Source: CAWVWD01 sp965662365
GTDB taxonomy: Bacteria; Bacteroidota; Bacteroidia; Chitinophagales; Saprospiraceae
Direction: 5' to 3'
Assembly (NCBI GenBank): GCA_965662365.1
Contig: CBFIHR010000048.1
Coordinates: 1 to 34,912 of the forward strand
DNA length: 34,912 nucleotides
The translations under genes were made by a program, and so were the position numbers. Below, piece by piece: positions 8,034 through 17,024 of this stretch. Under the pieces are notes generated by a model. That model searched no databases. It had not been told where the DNA came from and saw only the letters and a program-made list of their open reading frames with translations. Numbering within the stretch: position 1 is the first letter of the stretch; the number at the start of each line of letters is the position of its first letter.

Positions 8034-10208
8034 ATGACTCGTTCTAAATTACTATTTATTATAACCTTATCGTTTTTTTATAACACCGCTTTCACTCAAT
8101 TACACACGATTGATCATTGGGAAACGATCGTTTTTGAAACCGATACTTGGGATTATTGGCTCGGCTTTTCTGCTCCTCCAACGAATTGGAATCAACCGAA
8201 TTTTACACCAACAAATTGGTCGTCAGGCCCGGGCGGAATTGGTTATGATGACAACGATGATAGCACGACTATTCCGAATACTTTGTCTTTGTATATGCGT
8301 TTGGATTTTAATATTGTCGATACGTCCGAAATTTTAGCAGCGATTTTACACGCAGATTATGACGATGCCTTTGTCGCTTATTTGAATGGAAATGAAATCG
8401 CTCGGGCAAATATTGGAACGGTTGGAATCGAGCCATTACACACCGATACAGCGATAACTTATCGAGAGGCAGAAATGTATGCTGGTGGAAATCCACAATC
8501 TTATTTATTATTAAAAAATAGCATTAGTCAACACCTTACGCAAGGCAGTAATACGTTAGCAATTCAAGTACATAATCATTCGGTGAATTCGTCCGATATG
8601 TCAGCTCGATTTTTCTTTTCGGTCGGATTAGATAACTCAAATACGGTTTATGATCCTGTGCCAAATTGGTTTATAACGCCTTTTATTGCAACGAATCTAC
8701 CGTTAATAAAAATAAATACGAACGGGCAAACGATCCTTGATGGTACAAAAATCACGGCTCAAATGCAGGTGATTGACAACGGAACTGGAAATCTAAATTA
8801 TATTGACGACACGCCAAACGGCTACAATGGATTTATTGGTATCGAAATTCGAGGCGCTTCTTCGACGACGTTTGATAAAAAAGGATATGGCTTGGAAACC
8901 CGAGATGCACAAGGGGACAATTTGAATGTTTCGCTATTAGGAATGCCGTCCGAAAACGATTGGATTTTGCACGGCCCTTATTCTGATAAATCCTTATTAC
9001 GCAATTTTTTGACGTTTCATATCGGTAGTCAATTGGGCAGTTATCAACCTCGTGTCCGATTTTGCGAGTTATTTTTAGATAATCAATACTGGGGCGTTTA
9101 TGTCTTAATGGAAAAGATTAAGCGAGATGGCGACCGTGTCGATATTGCAAAATTAAATCCACAAGATACTTTAGGCGATGAATTGACGGGCGGTTATATT
9201 TTTAAAATTGACCGAGACGAAGGGCCAGATAATGGCTGGTATGCACAAATCGGCTACGGCTATTATGCGTATCATCATCCGAATGCGGATGATTTGCATC
9301 CGTTGCAGAAAAATTATTTAAAAACGTATTTTCAAAATTTTGAAAATATGATGCAAACGAACAGCTATACCGACCCGATTGTCGGTTATCGTGCTTGGCT
9401 CGACGTGCCATCGTTTATTGATTATATGATGATGCAAGAAATCACTCGAAATATTGATGCGTATCGTTTGAGTACCTTCATGTATAAAGAAAAAGATAGC
9501 GATGGTGGAAAAATATTTGGCGGCCCGATTTGGGATTTTAATTTAGGGTTCGGTAATGCTGATTTTTGCGATAATGGCTTGGCACAAGGTTGGGCATTTC
9601 AGTACAATCAATCTTGCGGTTCACCTTTTCCGTATTTTTGGAGTCGATTGCTTGCCGATAATGCTTTTCGCAATGATTTTAACTGTCGTTGGCAGGAGTT
9701 GAGAGTTGATGTTTTAAATACCGATACGATTTGGCATTTTATCGATTCGATGGCTTTAGAGTTAAATGATGCTCAAGTCCGAAACTTTGAGCGTTGGAAT
9801 ATTTTAGGTACTTATGTCTGGCCAAATCCATATATTGGTCAAGATTATGCCCAAGAAATCCAATACCTCAAATCGTGGATTGCCACACGGTTACAATGGA
9901 TGGATAATAATATGATTGGGAGCAATGCGAATTGTTTCACAGCGACAACGCCACAATTTAGTACCGAAAATCTTAAAGTTTACCCAAATCCTTTTGATGA
10001 GTTTTTATCTTTTGAATTGTTTGATAATGAGGAAGTTACGGTCGAGTTATTTGATATGTTGGGTCGAAATATTAATACGATTCATTTAGGAAATTCCAAT
10101 AATTTTCAACAACTCGAAACGCAAAATTTACAAGCTGGTATTTATTTCTATTCAGTCATTAAGAATAATCAGATTGTGTCTAAAGGAAAGGTTTTGAAAG
10201 TCAATTAA
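8034..10208 (+). CDS. Secreted CotH-family protein with T9SS sorting domain
   Basis: 724 residues. A signal peptide (about 1-22, ending AFTQ) precedes a galactose-binding-like beta domain (about 25-210) and a CotH domain (about 225-620) containing LFLDNQYWGVYVLMEKIKRD and, later, GGPIWDFNLGFGN. The last roughly 75 residues start LKVYPNPF and form a Por secretion (type IX, type A) sorting domain that is normally cleaved as the protein is attached to the outer surface or released. CotH proteins are atypical protein kinases that phosphorylate spore-coat proteins in Bacillus; secreted relatives are common in Bacteroidota with unknown substrates. It stands alone, converging on asnB with a palindrome between them. 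Secretion and family are firm; kinase activity is inference. Confidence 0.9.
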   Translation: MTRSKLLFIITLSFFYNTAFTQLHTIDHWETIVFETDTWDYWLGFSAPPTNWNQPNFTPTNWSSGPGGIGYDDNDDSTTIPNTLSLYMRLDFNIVDTSEILAAILHADYDDAFVAYLNGNEIARANIGTVGIEPLHTDTAITYREAEMYAGGNPQSYLLLKNSISQHLTQGSNTLAIQVHNHSVNSSDMSARFFFSVGLDNSNTVYDPVPNWFITPFIATNLPLIKINTNGQTILDGTKITAQMQVIDNGTGNLNYIDDTPNGYNGFIGIEIRGASSTTFDKKGYGLETRDAQGDNLNVSLLGMPSENDWILHGPYSDKSLLRNFLTFHIGSQLGSYQPRVRFCELFLDNQYWGVYVLMEKIKRDGDRVDIAKLNPQDTLGDELTGGYIFKIDRDEGPDNGWYAQIGYGYYAYHHPNADDLHPLQKNYLKTYFQNFENMMQTNSYTDPIVGYRAWLDVPSFIDYMMMQEITRNIDAYRLSTFMYKEKDSDGGKIFGGPIWDFNLGFGNADFCDNGLAQGWAFQYNQSCGSPFPYFWSRLLADNAFRNDFNCRWQELRVDVLNTDTIWHFIDSMALELNDAQVRNFERWNILGTYVWPNPYIGQDYAQEIQYLKSWIATRLQWMDNNMIGSNANCFTATTPQFSTENLKVYPNPFDEFLSFELFDNEEVTVELFDMLGRNINTIHLGNSNNFQQLETQNLQAGIYFYSVIKNNQIVSKGKVLKVN

Positions 10209-10218
10209 GGAGGAGTGA

Positions 10219-10251
10219 ATTTGGAAGGCATTTTGAAAATGCCTTCCAAAT
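10219..10251. terminator. Perfect 33-bp palindrome, convergent terminator
   Basis: Two exact 16-bp arms (centre at 10235, one unpaired base) contain GGAAGGCATTTT and its complement. The palindrome sits between the stop codons of the CotH gene (10208) and asnB (10258), with an A/T-rich flank on both sides, so it can terminate both transcripts. It shares the TTTTGAAAA/TTTTCAAAA centre with the elements at 18410, 32156 and 34038. Confidence 0.75.
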
Positions 10252-10257
10252 AAAAAA

Positions 10258-12297
10258 TCACGAATTACTAAAAAACACCTTTTCCCAAATCGCAAAACTA
10301 ATAAACCGAAAAACCCGATAATTTTCCAAATTCGTAGCTGGATTAAAAAATTTATCAAAGTCATTCAGCAACAATTTTTTATCAAAAATATCGCTTTGAC
10401 TTTGCTCAAAATACGGACGAATTTCCGAACGCATTTCCCGCATCCATTGATTTGTTGGCGTAACAAAACCCATTTTGTCGTGTCGATTATAAATCGGTTT
10501 TGGCAAATCATTTTTAAACGCTTCACGCAATAAATGTTTACGGATTCCATTTTGGATTTTATACGAACTCGGCACAGCAAACGCATAATTCATCAAATCC
10601 AAATCATCAGCGAAAGGCGTTCGAGATTCAATCCCAAACCACATCGAACATCTATCTTCACACTTCAATAGTTGCTTCAACGGATGCCCAAAATATTCGT
10701 AATGCAACATTTGCGAAAGCGACTCAATTCGTTGTTCTGCATATTCGTTATATCGGTCGATATTTTCAATAATCCAATCTTTATTCAAATATTGTAAATC
10801 ATTGAAATACTGTAAGTTAAATCGATTTTGTAAAGTGTTACTTAGACTTGAAATGCCGTTATATTTCAGTAAAGATTTTGTCCAAAACTTGACCGAAGAG
10901 CTGATTTTGTCGGTAGCTTTTAAGGCTTTCGCCAATGATAGAAACTGCAAATTTTTAAATAATTCTTGCCATAACCCAACATAATGTGGTTCATAACCGC
11001 CAAATAATTCGTCTGCACCTTGACCATCTAAAACGACTTTTACGCCACTTTCGCTGACCATTTTCATTACTCGAAATTGTGCGTAAGTGCTACTCGAATA
11101 AACAGGAATATCCTGACAATAAATAACGGTTTCTAAGTCCTTGACCATTTCCTCACGAGTCGGAAACGTCCGAAACCATTCCGCTTTTGTTTGTTCAACC
11201 ACTAATTTTGCCCACTTCTGCTCATCGTAATTTCTATCCTCAAAACACGAAGTAAACACCTTTTGCTGCGAGCCAATTTGTTCCGCATATTGCCCTTTTT
11301 TTGCTTGACGCAATAAATTGTTAATCGTACAAACAACCGTCGAAGAATCCACGCCGCCACTTAGACACGAACCGACCGAAACATCAGAACGCAACCGCAA
11401 TTTTATTGAATTTTGAACTAAATCATGCGTTTTTTGACGATGCGTTTCAAACGTTTTCGCATCGAATTTTTCAAATTTTGAGTTCGGTTCTAATTCGTAG
11501 TATTTTTTTATATTGATGGCTTTCCGCAAATTATCGCCTGGAACATGATTCAAATCAATTGTCAAATAATGACTGGGTAACAATTCAAAAATATTGGCAA
11601 AAAGCCCTTCTTCTTCGGCTTCAATTGCACCATGAATAAAGAAATCAAAAACTGCTTTATGATTCATTTTCGCCTTCACGAAAGGCAAAGACAACAAGGC
11701 TTTATGTTCTGATGCAAAAGCGAAAGTATCCGCATTTTTGATATAATAAAACGGCTTTACACCAGTTCTATCTCGTGCCGCAAAAATTTGGTTTTTCGTT
11801 TTATCAAAAATCACAAAAGCAAACATTCCATTAAAATGGCTCAAACAATCAACACCAAAAGCCTTGTAGGCTTCAATCAAGACTTCCGTATCCGTTCCAG
11901 TCGTGAATTTGTGGCCACGTTTTTCTAAATCCTGCCGAATTTCGATATAATTATAAATCTCGCCATTAAACGTCAGCCAGATCATTTCATCATGTGAACA
12001 CATCGGCTGATGACCTTGTGGCGAAGTATCTAAAATCGACAAACGTCGATGTCCGAAAGCAATTTGAAACGGTTGATGTAACAGCGATTCGACACGTCGT
12101 TTCGGATGATAACTTTTATCGGGAAAATTATACATAAATTCCGTTCGAGCGGTCGGAATCACATCACCAATATCATCAATCAAGACCAAACCTTCGCCAT
12201 CTGGCCCACGATGTTTTATCGTTTCCAACATCGTTATCGTTTGATTTGTAATTTCCCTCGAAGCTGTAGTTTTGATAATTCCTGTTATTCCACACAT
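10258..12297 (-). CDS. asnB: Asparagine synthetase, glutamine-hydrolysing
   Basis: 679 residues. It makes asparagine from aspartate, ATP and glutamine in the cytoplasm. The catalytic Cys2 of the class II glutaminase domain follows the start Met (MCGITGI), with RGPDGEG, FNGEIYNY and TDTEVLIEAY further on (domain to about 215). The synthetase domain carries the PP-loop LSGGVDSS near residue 311 and later GQGADELFGGYEPHY, and the late SRTPFADDLDLM segment also fits. It is longer than E. coli AsnB (about 554), mainly through insertions in both domains, as in many Bacteroidota homologues; some relatives work on other substrates in glycan or secondary metabolism. The gene is monocistronic, with a palindromic terminator at its 3' end. 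Confidence 0.9.
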   Translation of the reverse strand: MCGITGIIKTTASREITNQTITMLETIKHRGPDGEGLVLIDDIGDVIPTARTEFMYNFPDKSYHPKRRVESLLHQPFQIAFGHRRLSILDTSPQGHQPMCSHDEMIWLTFNGEIYNYIEIRQDLEKRGHKFTTGTDTEVLIEAYKAFGVDCLSHFNGMFAFVIFDKTKNQIFAARDRTGVKPFYYIKNADTFAFASEHKALLSLPFVKAKMNHKAVFDFFIHGAIEAEEEGLFANIFELLPSHYLTIDLNHVPGDNLRKAINIKKYYELEPNSKFEKFDAKTFETHRQKTHDLVQNSIKLRLRSDVSVGSCLSGGVDSSTVVCTINNLLRQAKKGQYAEQIGSQQKVFTSCFEDRNYDEQKWAKLVVEQTKAEWFRTFPTREEMVKDLETVIYCQDIPVYSSSTYAQFRVMKMVSESGVKVVLDGQGADELFGGYEPHYVGLWQELFKNLQFLSLAKALKATDKISSSVKFWTKSLLKYNGISSLSNTLQNRFNLQYFNDLQYLNKDWIIENIDRYNEYAEQRIESLSQMLHYEYFGHPLKQLLKCEDRCSMWFGIESRTPFADDLDLMNYAFAVPSSYKIQNGIRKHLLREAFKNDLPKPIYNRHDKMGFVTPTNQWMREMRSEIRPYFEQSQSDIFDKKLLLNDFDKFFNPATNLENYRVFRFISFAIWEKVFFSNS

Positions 12298-12484
12298 AAT
12301 TTAGTCTATAATATAATTTTTTATTCCGATTTTACTTTTAATCTGCCCTTCTGAACGATCATCATATTTTTGTGAAACATGATTGTTTACAGGAATTAAC
12401 GTACCAAAATCAAATTTATAATCGAATAACAAAATGACGTATTTTATCATTCGCATCATTACGACTGTGATAGCCACAAATTAA

Positions 12485-12538
12485 CATCAATTACACGAAT
12501 TATAGATAAAAAATTAGCATAATTCGTGTAAATTGATG
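12485..12538. repeat. Long hairpin with 9-bp internal period
   Basis: CATCAATTACACGAATTAT (12485-12503) pairs with 12519-12538; a single extra base in the right arm is the only defect, with a 15-nt loop. Each arm contains related 9-bp units (ACATCAATT, ACACGAATT at 12484-12501). It lies 15 bp past the stop of the DinB-type gene and could terminate that gene, although no T run follows directly. Confidence 0.6.
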
Positions 12539-12553
12539 GCAAGGAATTTTATT

Positions 12554-13090
12554 TTACCAACCAACATATTTTGGTGGTTTGACTCCTTTTAAACGTAAAT
12601 AAACGGTCAATTGTCCTCGGTGATGTGCTAAATGATTATCCATCAAGTTTAACATTCTGCTTTTTGTCGAAATACCGTAAAAAGGCTCAATTTCTTCTTG
12701 CAAATCTTTTGGATTTAAGGTTTTAATATGCGCAATAATTACCTCAAAAATATCGGTGTAAGATTGAATCACTGTCGCTTTGCTCGTTTTATCGACCTTC
12801 GCTAAGTTCGGATAACCCAAAAATTCCATTTGGAAATTAAAAGCTTCAACAATGTGAGCCGCTTGTTCTTTGAAAGATTTAACCTCATCGGTCGGTTGAA
12901 AATCGTAGTATTTTTCGGACATGGCTTCTAAAACTGCCAAAGTGTAAGCTTTGTTATTTTCCCATTTTGTAACATAATCGTCAATAAGATACCGATCAAT
13001 AGTTGTTACATTATCTTTTTTTGAAGTTGTGTTTGTTGGTGTACAAGCAGTTATTAGAAAAATAAAAATCAGAATTATTGTATATCTCAT
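12554..13090 (-). CDS. DinB-fold putative metal-binding lipoprotein
   Basis: 178 residues from the ATG at 13090; a TTG two codons earlier is a weaker start. The signal peptide MRYTIILIFIFLITAC ends in a lipobox with Cys16, so the protein is probably a periplasmic or outer membrane lipoprotein. The body is an all-helical DinB/YfiT-type four-helix bundle. One His lies in the AAHIVEAFNF helix and two in LAHHRGQLTVYLRLKG near the C-terminus, together the three-His metal site of the family. DinB proteins are thiol-dependent transferases or metal-binding proteins of mostly unknown substrate. Lipoprotein export is less usual than the cytoplasmic form. Confidence 0.82.
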   Translation of the reverse strand: MRYTIILIFIFLITACTPTNTTSKKDNVTTIDRYLIDDYVTKWENNKAYTLAVLEAMSEKYYDFQPTDEVKSFKEQAAHIVEAFNFQMEFLGYPNLAKVDKTSKATVIQSYTDIFEVIIAHIKTLNPKDLQEEIEPFYGISTKSRMLNLMDNHLAHHRGQLTVYLRLKGVKPPKYVGW

Positions 13091-13277
13091 AGTCAATTTT
13101 TTATAGTTAAATATGCCTTTATTTTTTATAAAGTTTGGCTAAACGACAAATTTGAACAACTGATAGAAGTCAATTTATTTTGATGTCGGCTATTTATTTT
13201 CATAAATATAGTGTAAAGCGTTTTTAAAATAATGACTCAACTTAATGATTCAAAAGGTAGCATTTTATTTTTAGTTA

Positions 13278-13289
13278 GCATTATAATGC
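13278..13289. promoter_or_regulatory. 12-bp palindrome upstream of the YbjN-like gene
   Basis: GCATTATAATGC is a perfect palindrome centred about 50 bp before the ATG at 13334. It could be an operator half-site pair near the promoter. No regulator is linked to it. Confidence 0.25.
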
Positions 13290-13333
13290 CTAAATTTATA
13301 TTACTATGAAAAATTGGACAAATAACAACACCT

Positions 13334-13720
13334 ATGATAGATTTTGCACAATATCAATATATCGTTGAAAAAGCCATCGCTCGTTTAGGGCTAAATCCTA
13401 ATAAATGTTTGATAAAAAAAGGCAATTGGCAATTAAAAAAAGGACGAGTAAAATTAGATATACTCTTTTTTGAGCAAAATGGCTTACAATATTTTAAAGC
13501 TGCCGCCTTAATCGCCAAAGTTCCTGACAACGCTAATACCGATTTTTATAAAAAATTATTAGAATTTAATACGGAACTAAATGGTCTTGCCTTTTATATT
13601 AACGAGGGGACGGTTTATTTGAAATCGGTTAGAGAAGTTTCGGGCATGGATGCTAACGAGGCGTTTTCGATGATTACAAAGGTGGGCAATTATGCTGATA
13701 AATTTGACGATGAGTTTTAG
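13334..13720 (+). CDS. YbjN / T3SS-chaperone-like fold protein
   Basis: 128 residues with no signal peptide or membrane segment, so probably cytoplasmic. An N-terminal helix (about 3-20) is followed by beta-strand segments and two helices, with PDNANTDFYKKLLEFN and LKSVREVSGMDANEAFSMI, a layout matching the YbjN/CesT-like (type III secretion chaperone-like) superfamily. Members act in general stress tolerance or as small chaperones, but no specific role is known here. It is a single gene converging on the penicillin acylase gene, with a strong hairpin in between. Family assignment is from pattern recognition only. Confidence 0.65.
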   Translation: MIDFAQYQYIVEKAIARLGLNPNKCLIKKGNWQLKKGRVKLDILFFEQNGLQYFKAAALIAKVPDNANTDFYKKLLEFNTELNGLAFYINEGTVYLKSVREVSGMDANEAFSMITKVGNYADKFDDEF

Positions 13721-13729
13721 GTTTACCTC

Positions 13730-13767
13730 ATTCCCAACCCTTCACTGGAAGGAGAAGGGTTGGGAAT
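13730..13767. terminator. 14-bp stem-loop, convergent terminator
   Basis: ATTCCCAACCCTTC (13730-13743) and its exact complement (13754-13767) enclose a 10-nt loop between the convergent stops at 13720 and 13779. The stem is strong and could end both transcripts, although the T run after it is short. Confidence 0.7.
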
Positions 13768-13778
13768 AAGACAAAATC

Positions 13779-16187
13779 CTACTCAAAATCTTGCACATAC
13801 AACAAGTTATTAATCTTAGCATCTTTTGATTTCATAAATGACAATTCGTAGTATTGATCTGTTTTCCAATATTCAATAAAATTATCATAATATTGACTAC
13901 CAGGATTGCCCGATTGTCCGCCAGGATAAACCCCATAGGCTTTTGGTGTTTTTCCTAATTCGACAACCATTCTCCATGAAGGTCCCGTTTCGTTAGTGAT
14001 AGCGTTTGGAGCGTATTTATTGCCGCCGACATCAATGTTAGCGTGTCCGAAAGGTAGTAGAGATTTGCCCGTCAAATGTAGAATATTTGTACTTTTTGCA
14101 TCACGCCAAGTCGGGATATCGTCCCCCAAATCCTTTACCGCACGCTGAAAAGCCATCAATGCCAAATCGGCAAAAGTTTCTTCTTTTGTTGTGCCTACAA
14201 TATCAAAATACGGGGAGTTCGGCATATCTCGCATCAATGCGACCGTTCGCCATAATTCTGGCGTTTTGATAGGGAACTCGCCCTTATATTTCAAAACTTC
14301 GTCCCAAAGTAAGTTATAAAATGCTTCATGCCACGCATTAAAAACGGTCGGCGTTGTGCGGTCTTTTTCGTATCGAAAATCCCACTTTTTCAAATCTTCT
14401 AATAAGGCTAATTCTGATTTTGATAATTTAGTAGAATCGACTTGCGTCAATAATAGCGGCAATTCCTCAGCGGCAAACAAACTATAATTATCGGTTTGTA
14501 AATTCATCAAATCTTTTCGGTTGATGCTATCCATTTCAACTAAGCGTGAATTGATATATCGCCCTCTGTAATCTGCAAACTTCCCACCGTAATAATACGG
14601 ATAAGTCGGGTCGGTTGAGTGCTGATTGGCGGAAGCCACAAAACCTCGTGACGGATTGTAAATATGCGGATTGTGTTCTTGTGGGATAAAGCCTTTCCAC
14701 TCGGTCGCAGACGTTGTGCCGTCCAAAATAAAGCGACCTTGCTCTTGTGATTTTAGTGGATAATTACCTTGACACCACAAGCCTATATCGCCATTTCGAC
14801 CCGCAAAACAATAGTTTTGAGCAGGGCAATGATAGTCCTTAATCGCAAAGACAAATTCTTGATAATTATCGGCTTTCGGTAGTTTCCAAAATACACCTAA
14901 TTCATCACCTAAAGGTGGATCGTGTGCCAACCAGCGCATGGCTTTTCCACCTTTTGCCTTTGTCGTATCATCAAATACAATTGGGCCATGGTGTGTATAT
15001 CTTATCGTATCAAAAATCGATTTTCCATCTCTAATTTTGTATTCTTCAACGACTAATTTTACTTTGCGATACTCGCCATCATATTTATATTCCAATCGTT
15101 TGTCGTCCTTCCATTCGATTTCGTACCAATCCAAAACATCTCGCCCGACATTGGTTTGCGTCCACGCAATATTGTCATTAAAACCAATAATAACGTTCGG
15201 AATACCAGGTAGTGTTACGCCGTAAACATTATAGTCAGGCGTACTCAATTGCATTTCGTACCAAATCGCCGGCAGATGAATTTTTAAATGCGGATCACCG
15301 CATAAAATCGGATTTCCCGAACTGGTTTTCGTTCCGCTAACGGCCCAATTATTACTACCTAAATAATCGGGTTGTTTGTCTAAAGCATTGTACGATAAAC
15401 TGCCCGAATTTGTAAGGGGATTTGTGTTTACATTGACAGGTTGAAAATCCCATTTTGTCCCTTTTGGAATAATCGGATCTTGCCCTGGAAACCATTCTGG
15501 GTACAAGAAATCAAAGGTTTCTCGCCCCAAAACTTCCAACATATTCGTTGTTTCAATATCATAATCATGACGTGCCAAAGTGTTCGCCATTGCTTTGACA
15601 AAAAGTGCGGTTTTTAAAGGTGTCCACGCTTCGGGTTTGTATCCTAATAACTTATATTCTAAAGGATAATCTTTTGGTTGTAAGCTACTTATGTAAGCAT
15701 TTACACCTTTTACGTAGGCTTCTAAATTGGGCCAACTTGCCGACTTTTTCCATTTTTCGACTGTTTTTTTTGCACCTTGTGGCAAGCCCATTCTACGAGT
15801 TTCTTTATCCATCTCCAATGCTCGTTCGCCGATGATTTCGGTCAAACGTCCGCCGATAGCGTGCGTCTGAAACTCCATTTGCCAAAGTCGATGTTGTGCC
15901 GTCACGTAGCCTTGCATAAATGCCAGATCCTTATCATTGTCCGCAAAAATGTGTGGAACTAATCTATCGTCATACACGACAGACGCTTTGCCCTCAAAAC
16001 CTTCGATATCCGTGATTTCTGGATATGTTTGAGTTAAAGGTTCTGCATTTTGCCAAAACCCCGAAAAGGGATTGAGAAAATACCCAAAAGCTGGTGTTTT
16101 CTTTCCGCTGATTGTTTGTGGATTGCTCAAAACATGAATCAATCCAACGGTAAGTGCGAGTGATAGTAAGAATTTAATATAACGCAT
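13779..16187 (-). CDS. Penicillin acylase family Ntn-hydrolase (amidase)
   Basis: 802 residues. An N-terminal hydrophobic segment (about 5-22) targets it to the periplasm. The family is made as a precursor that self-cleaves into alpha and beta subunits; the expected new N-terminal nucleophile is Ser278 in LGSNNWAVSG, after Gly277. Other family marks are VYDDRLVPHIFADND, FMQGYVTAQHRLWQME, GDPHLKIHLPAIWYE, GVTLPGIPNVIIGFND and NPGSQYYDNF. The enzymes hydrolyse amide bonds of beta-lactam side chains, N-acyl-homoserine lactones or other N-acyl compounds; the substrate cannot be read from sequence. Length is normal for the family. A 10-bp inverted repeat lies in its leader. Confidence 0.9.
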   Translation of the reverse strand: MRYIKFLLSLALTVGLIHVLSNPQTISGKKTPAFGYFLNPFSGFWQNAEPLTQTYPEITDIEGFEGKASVVYDDRLVPHIFADNDKDLAFMQGYVTAQHRLWQMEFQTHAIGGRLTEIIGERALEMDKETRRMGLPQGAKKTVEKWKKSASWPNLEAYVKGVNAYISSLQPKDYPLEYKLLGYKPEAWTPLKTALFVKAMANTLARHDYDIETTNMLEVLGRETFDFLYPEWFPGQDPIIPKGTKWDFQPVNVNTNPLTNSGSLSYNALDKQPDYLGSNNWAVSGTKTSSGNPILCGDPHLKIHLPAIWYEMQLSTPDYNVYGVTLPGIPNVIIGFNDNIAWTQTNVGRDVLDWYEIEWKDDKRLEYKYDGEYRKVKLVVEEYKIRDGKSIFDTIRYTHHGPIVFDDTTKAKGGKAMRWLAHDPPLGDELGVFWKLPKADNYQEFVFAIKDYHCPAQNYCFAGRNGDIGLWCQGNYPLKSQEQGRFILDGTTSATEWKGFIPQEHNPHIYNPSRGFVASANQHSTDPTYPYYYGGKFADYRGRYINSRLVEMDSINRKDLMNLQTDNYSLFAAEELPLLLTQVDSTKLSKSELALLEDLKKWDFRYEKDRTTPTVFNAWHEAFYNLLWDEVLKYKGEFPIKTPELWRTVALMRDMPNSPYFDIVGTTKEETFADLALMAFQRAVKDLGDDIPTWRDAKSTNILHLTGKSLLPFGHANIDVGGNKYAPNAITNETGPSWRMVVELGKTPKAYGVYPGGQSGNPGSQYYDNFIEYWKTDQYYELSFMKSKDAKINNLLYVQDFE

Positions 16188-16216
16188 TTATGATAAGTAT
16201 TAAGTATAATCATTGA

Positions 16217-16247
16217 GATAGAATCAGAAGCGTATTTTGATTCTATC
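16217..16247. promoter_or_regulatory. 10-bp inverted repeat upstream of the acylase gene
   Basis: GATAGAATCA (16217-16226) and its exact complement (16238-16247) with an 11-nt spacer lie 30-60 bp before the start of the acylase gene. The centre-to-centre distance of two helical turns suits a dimeric repressor, but a leader hairpin is equally possible. Confidence 0.35.
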
Positions 16248-16380
16248 CAAATTAGCAATTATTTTCCACGAAGTTTAATCTGTTTGAACTACTTTGATTT
16301 CTTTTAGTTAGTTGTAAAAACCTGAAAGGGTTGAATATTAATCACCTTTTTTGTACATAAAGAATCAAAAAGACTAAAGT

Positions 16381-16941
16381 ATGAAAATTTTTTGGTTTGT
16401 AATATTATCCATCATAATTTACACCAGTTGCGAACAACCTGAAGCTCAAAAAGTCTTTACGGGCGATAAACAATTTAGAACAACTGACCCTTCGAGGATT
16501 CGTTTTCACAATGTTCGTTCGGTCTATTATTATCGAGAACGGGCGAAAAATACCAAAATGGATATTTACAAACTCCGTAAGTTTGAAATGAAAAAAAATA
16601 AGCCGTTGCTTATTCCTGTTATTGTCAATAACTGGATGGAAGATGAAGCGTATTTGTTTTTTGAGAAAAATTTATATCCATATTACACCGATACGATTAC
16701 GATAAAATATCAAAATCCTAATGATACGCTTGTCAGCGAAGGTTTTTATCAACTTCCGTTACCGAATAAAAAATATCAGTATGAATTTGGTGGTCAACTC
16801 TTTGAGAGCATTACAAGAGGGGACGATTTGTTTATGAAAAATGCTAAAAATGAATTTGTACCGATTTATAATCTTGCAGCAGAACGATCGGCATTCGTTA
16901 CGACTTTAAAAGATTATTATCGGTTGACGGAGGTTTATTGA
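16381..16941 (+). CDS. Lipoprotein of unknown function
   Basis: 186 residues. The signal MKIFWFVILSIIIYTSC ends in a lipobox with Cys17, so this is a predicted lipoprotein. The mature part is rich in Tyr, Phe and Lys, with alternating hydrophobic stretches (NKPLLIPVIVNNWMEDEAY, later SEGFYQLPLPNKKYQYEF) suggesting a beta-rich fold. I do not recognise a family or catalytic motif. It precedes mpl on the same strand with an 83-bp gap holding an 8-bp repeat, so it may or may not be co-transcribed. Confidence 0.75.
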   Translation: MKIFWFVILSIIIYTSCEQPEAQKVFTGDKQFRTTDPSRIRFHNVRSVYYYRERAKNTKMDIYKLRKFEMKKNKPLLIPVIVNNWMEDEAYLFFEKNLYPYYTDTITIKYQNPNDTLVSEGFYQLPLPNKKYQYEFGGQLFESITRGDDLFMKNAKNEFVPIYNLAAERSAFVTTLKDYYRLTEVY

Positions 16942-16950
16942 TTTTTTTGA

Positions 16951-16974
16951 ACGCAGAAACGCAAAGACGCTGAG
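16951..16974. repeat. 8-bp tandem repeat before mpl
   Basis: Three 8-bp units of consensus ACGCARAR (for example ACGCAGAA and ACGCAAAG) run from 16951 to 16974, between the lipoprotein stop and mpl. No inverted arm was found. It resembles the other short-period elements of this window but in simple form. Confidence 0.5.
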
Positions 16975-17024
16975 ATTTTTCTATATTCGTGTTGATTGAA
17001 AATTAGATATAGAAATATAAACAA

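Noticed and set aside
13091..13096. TTG start for the DinB-type gene
   Set aside because: The ATG at 13090 gives a normal signal peptide directly; the TTG adds only two residues.
14938..15225. Plus frame inside the penicillin acylase gene
   Set aside because: Antisense shadow; the minus-strand gene has continuous family motifs.
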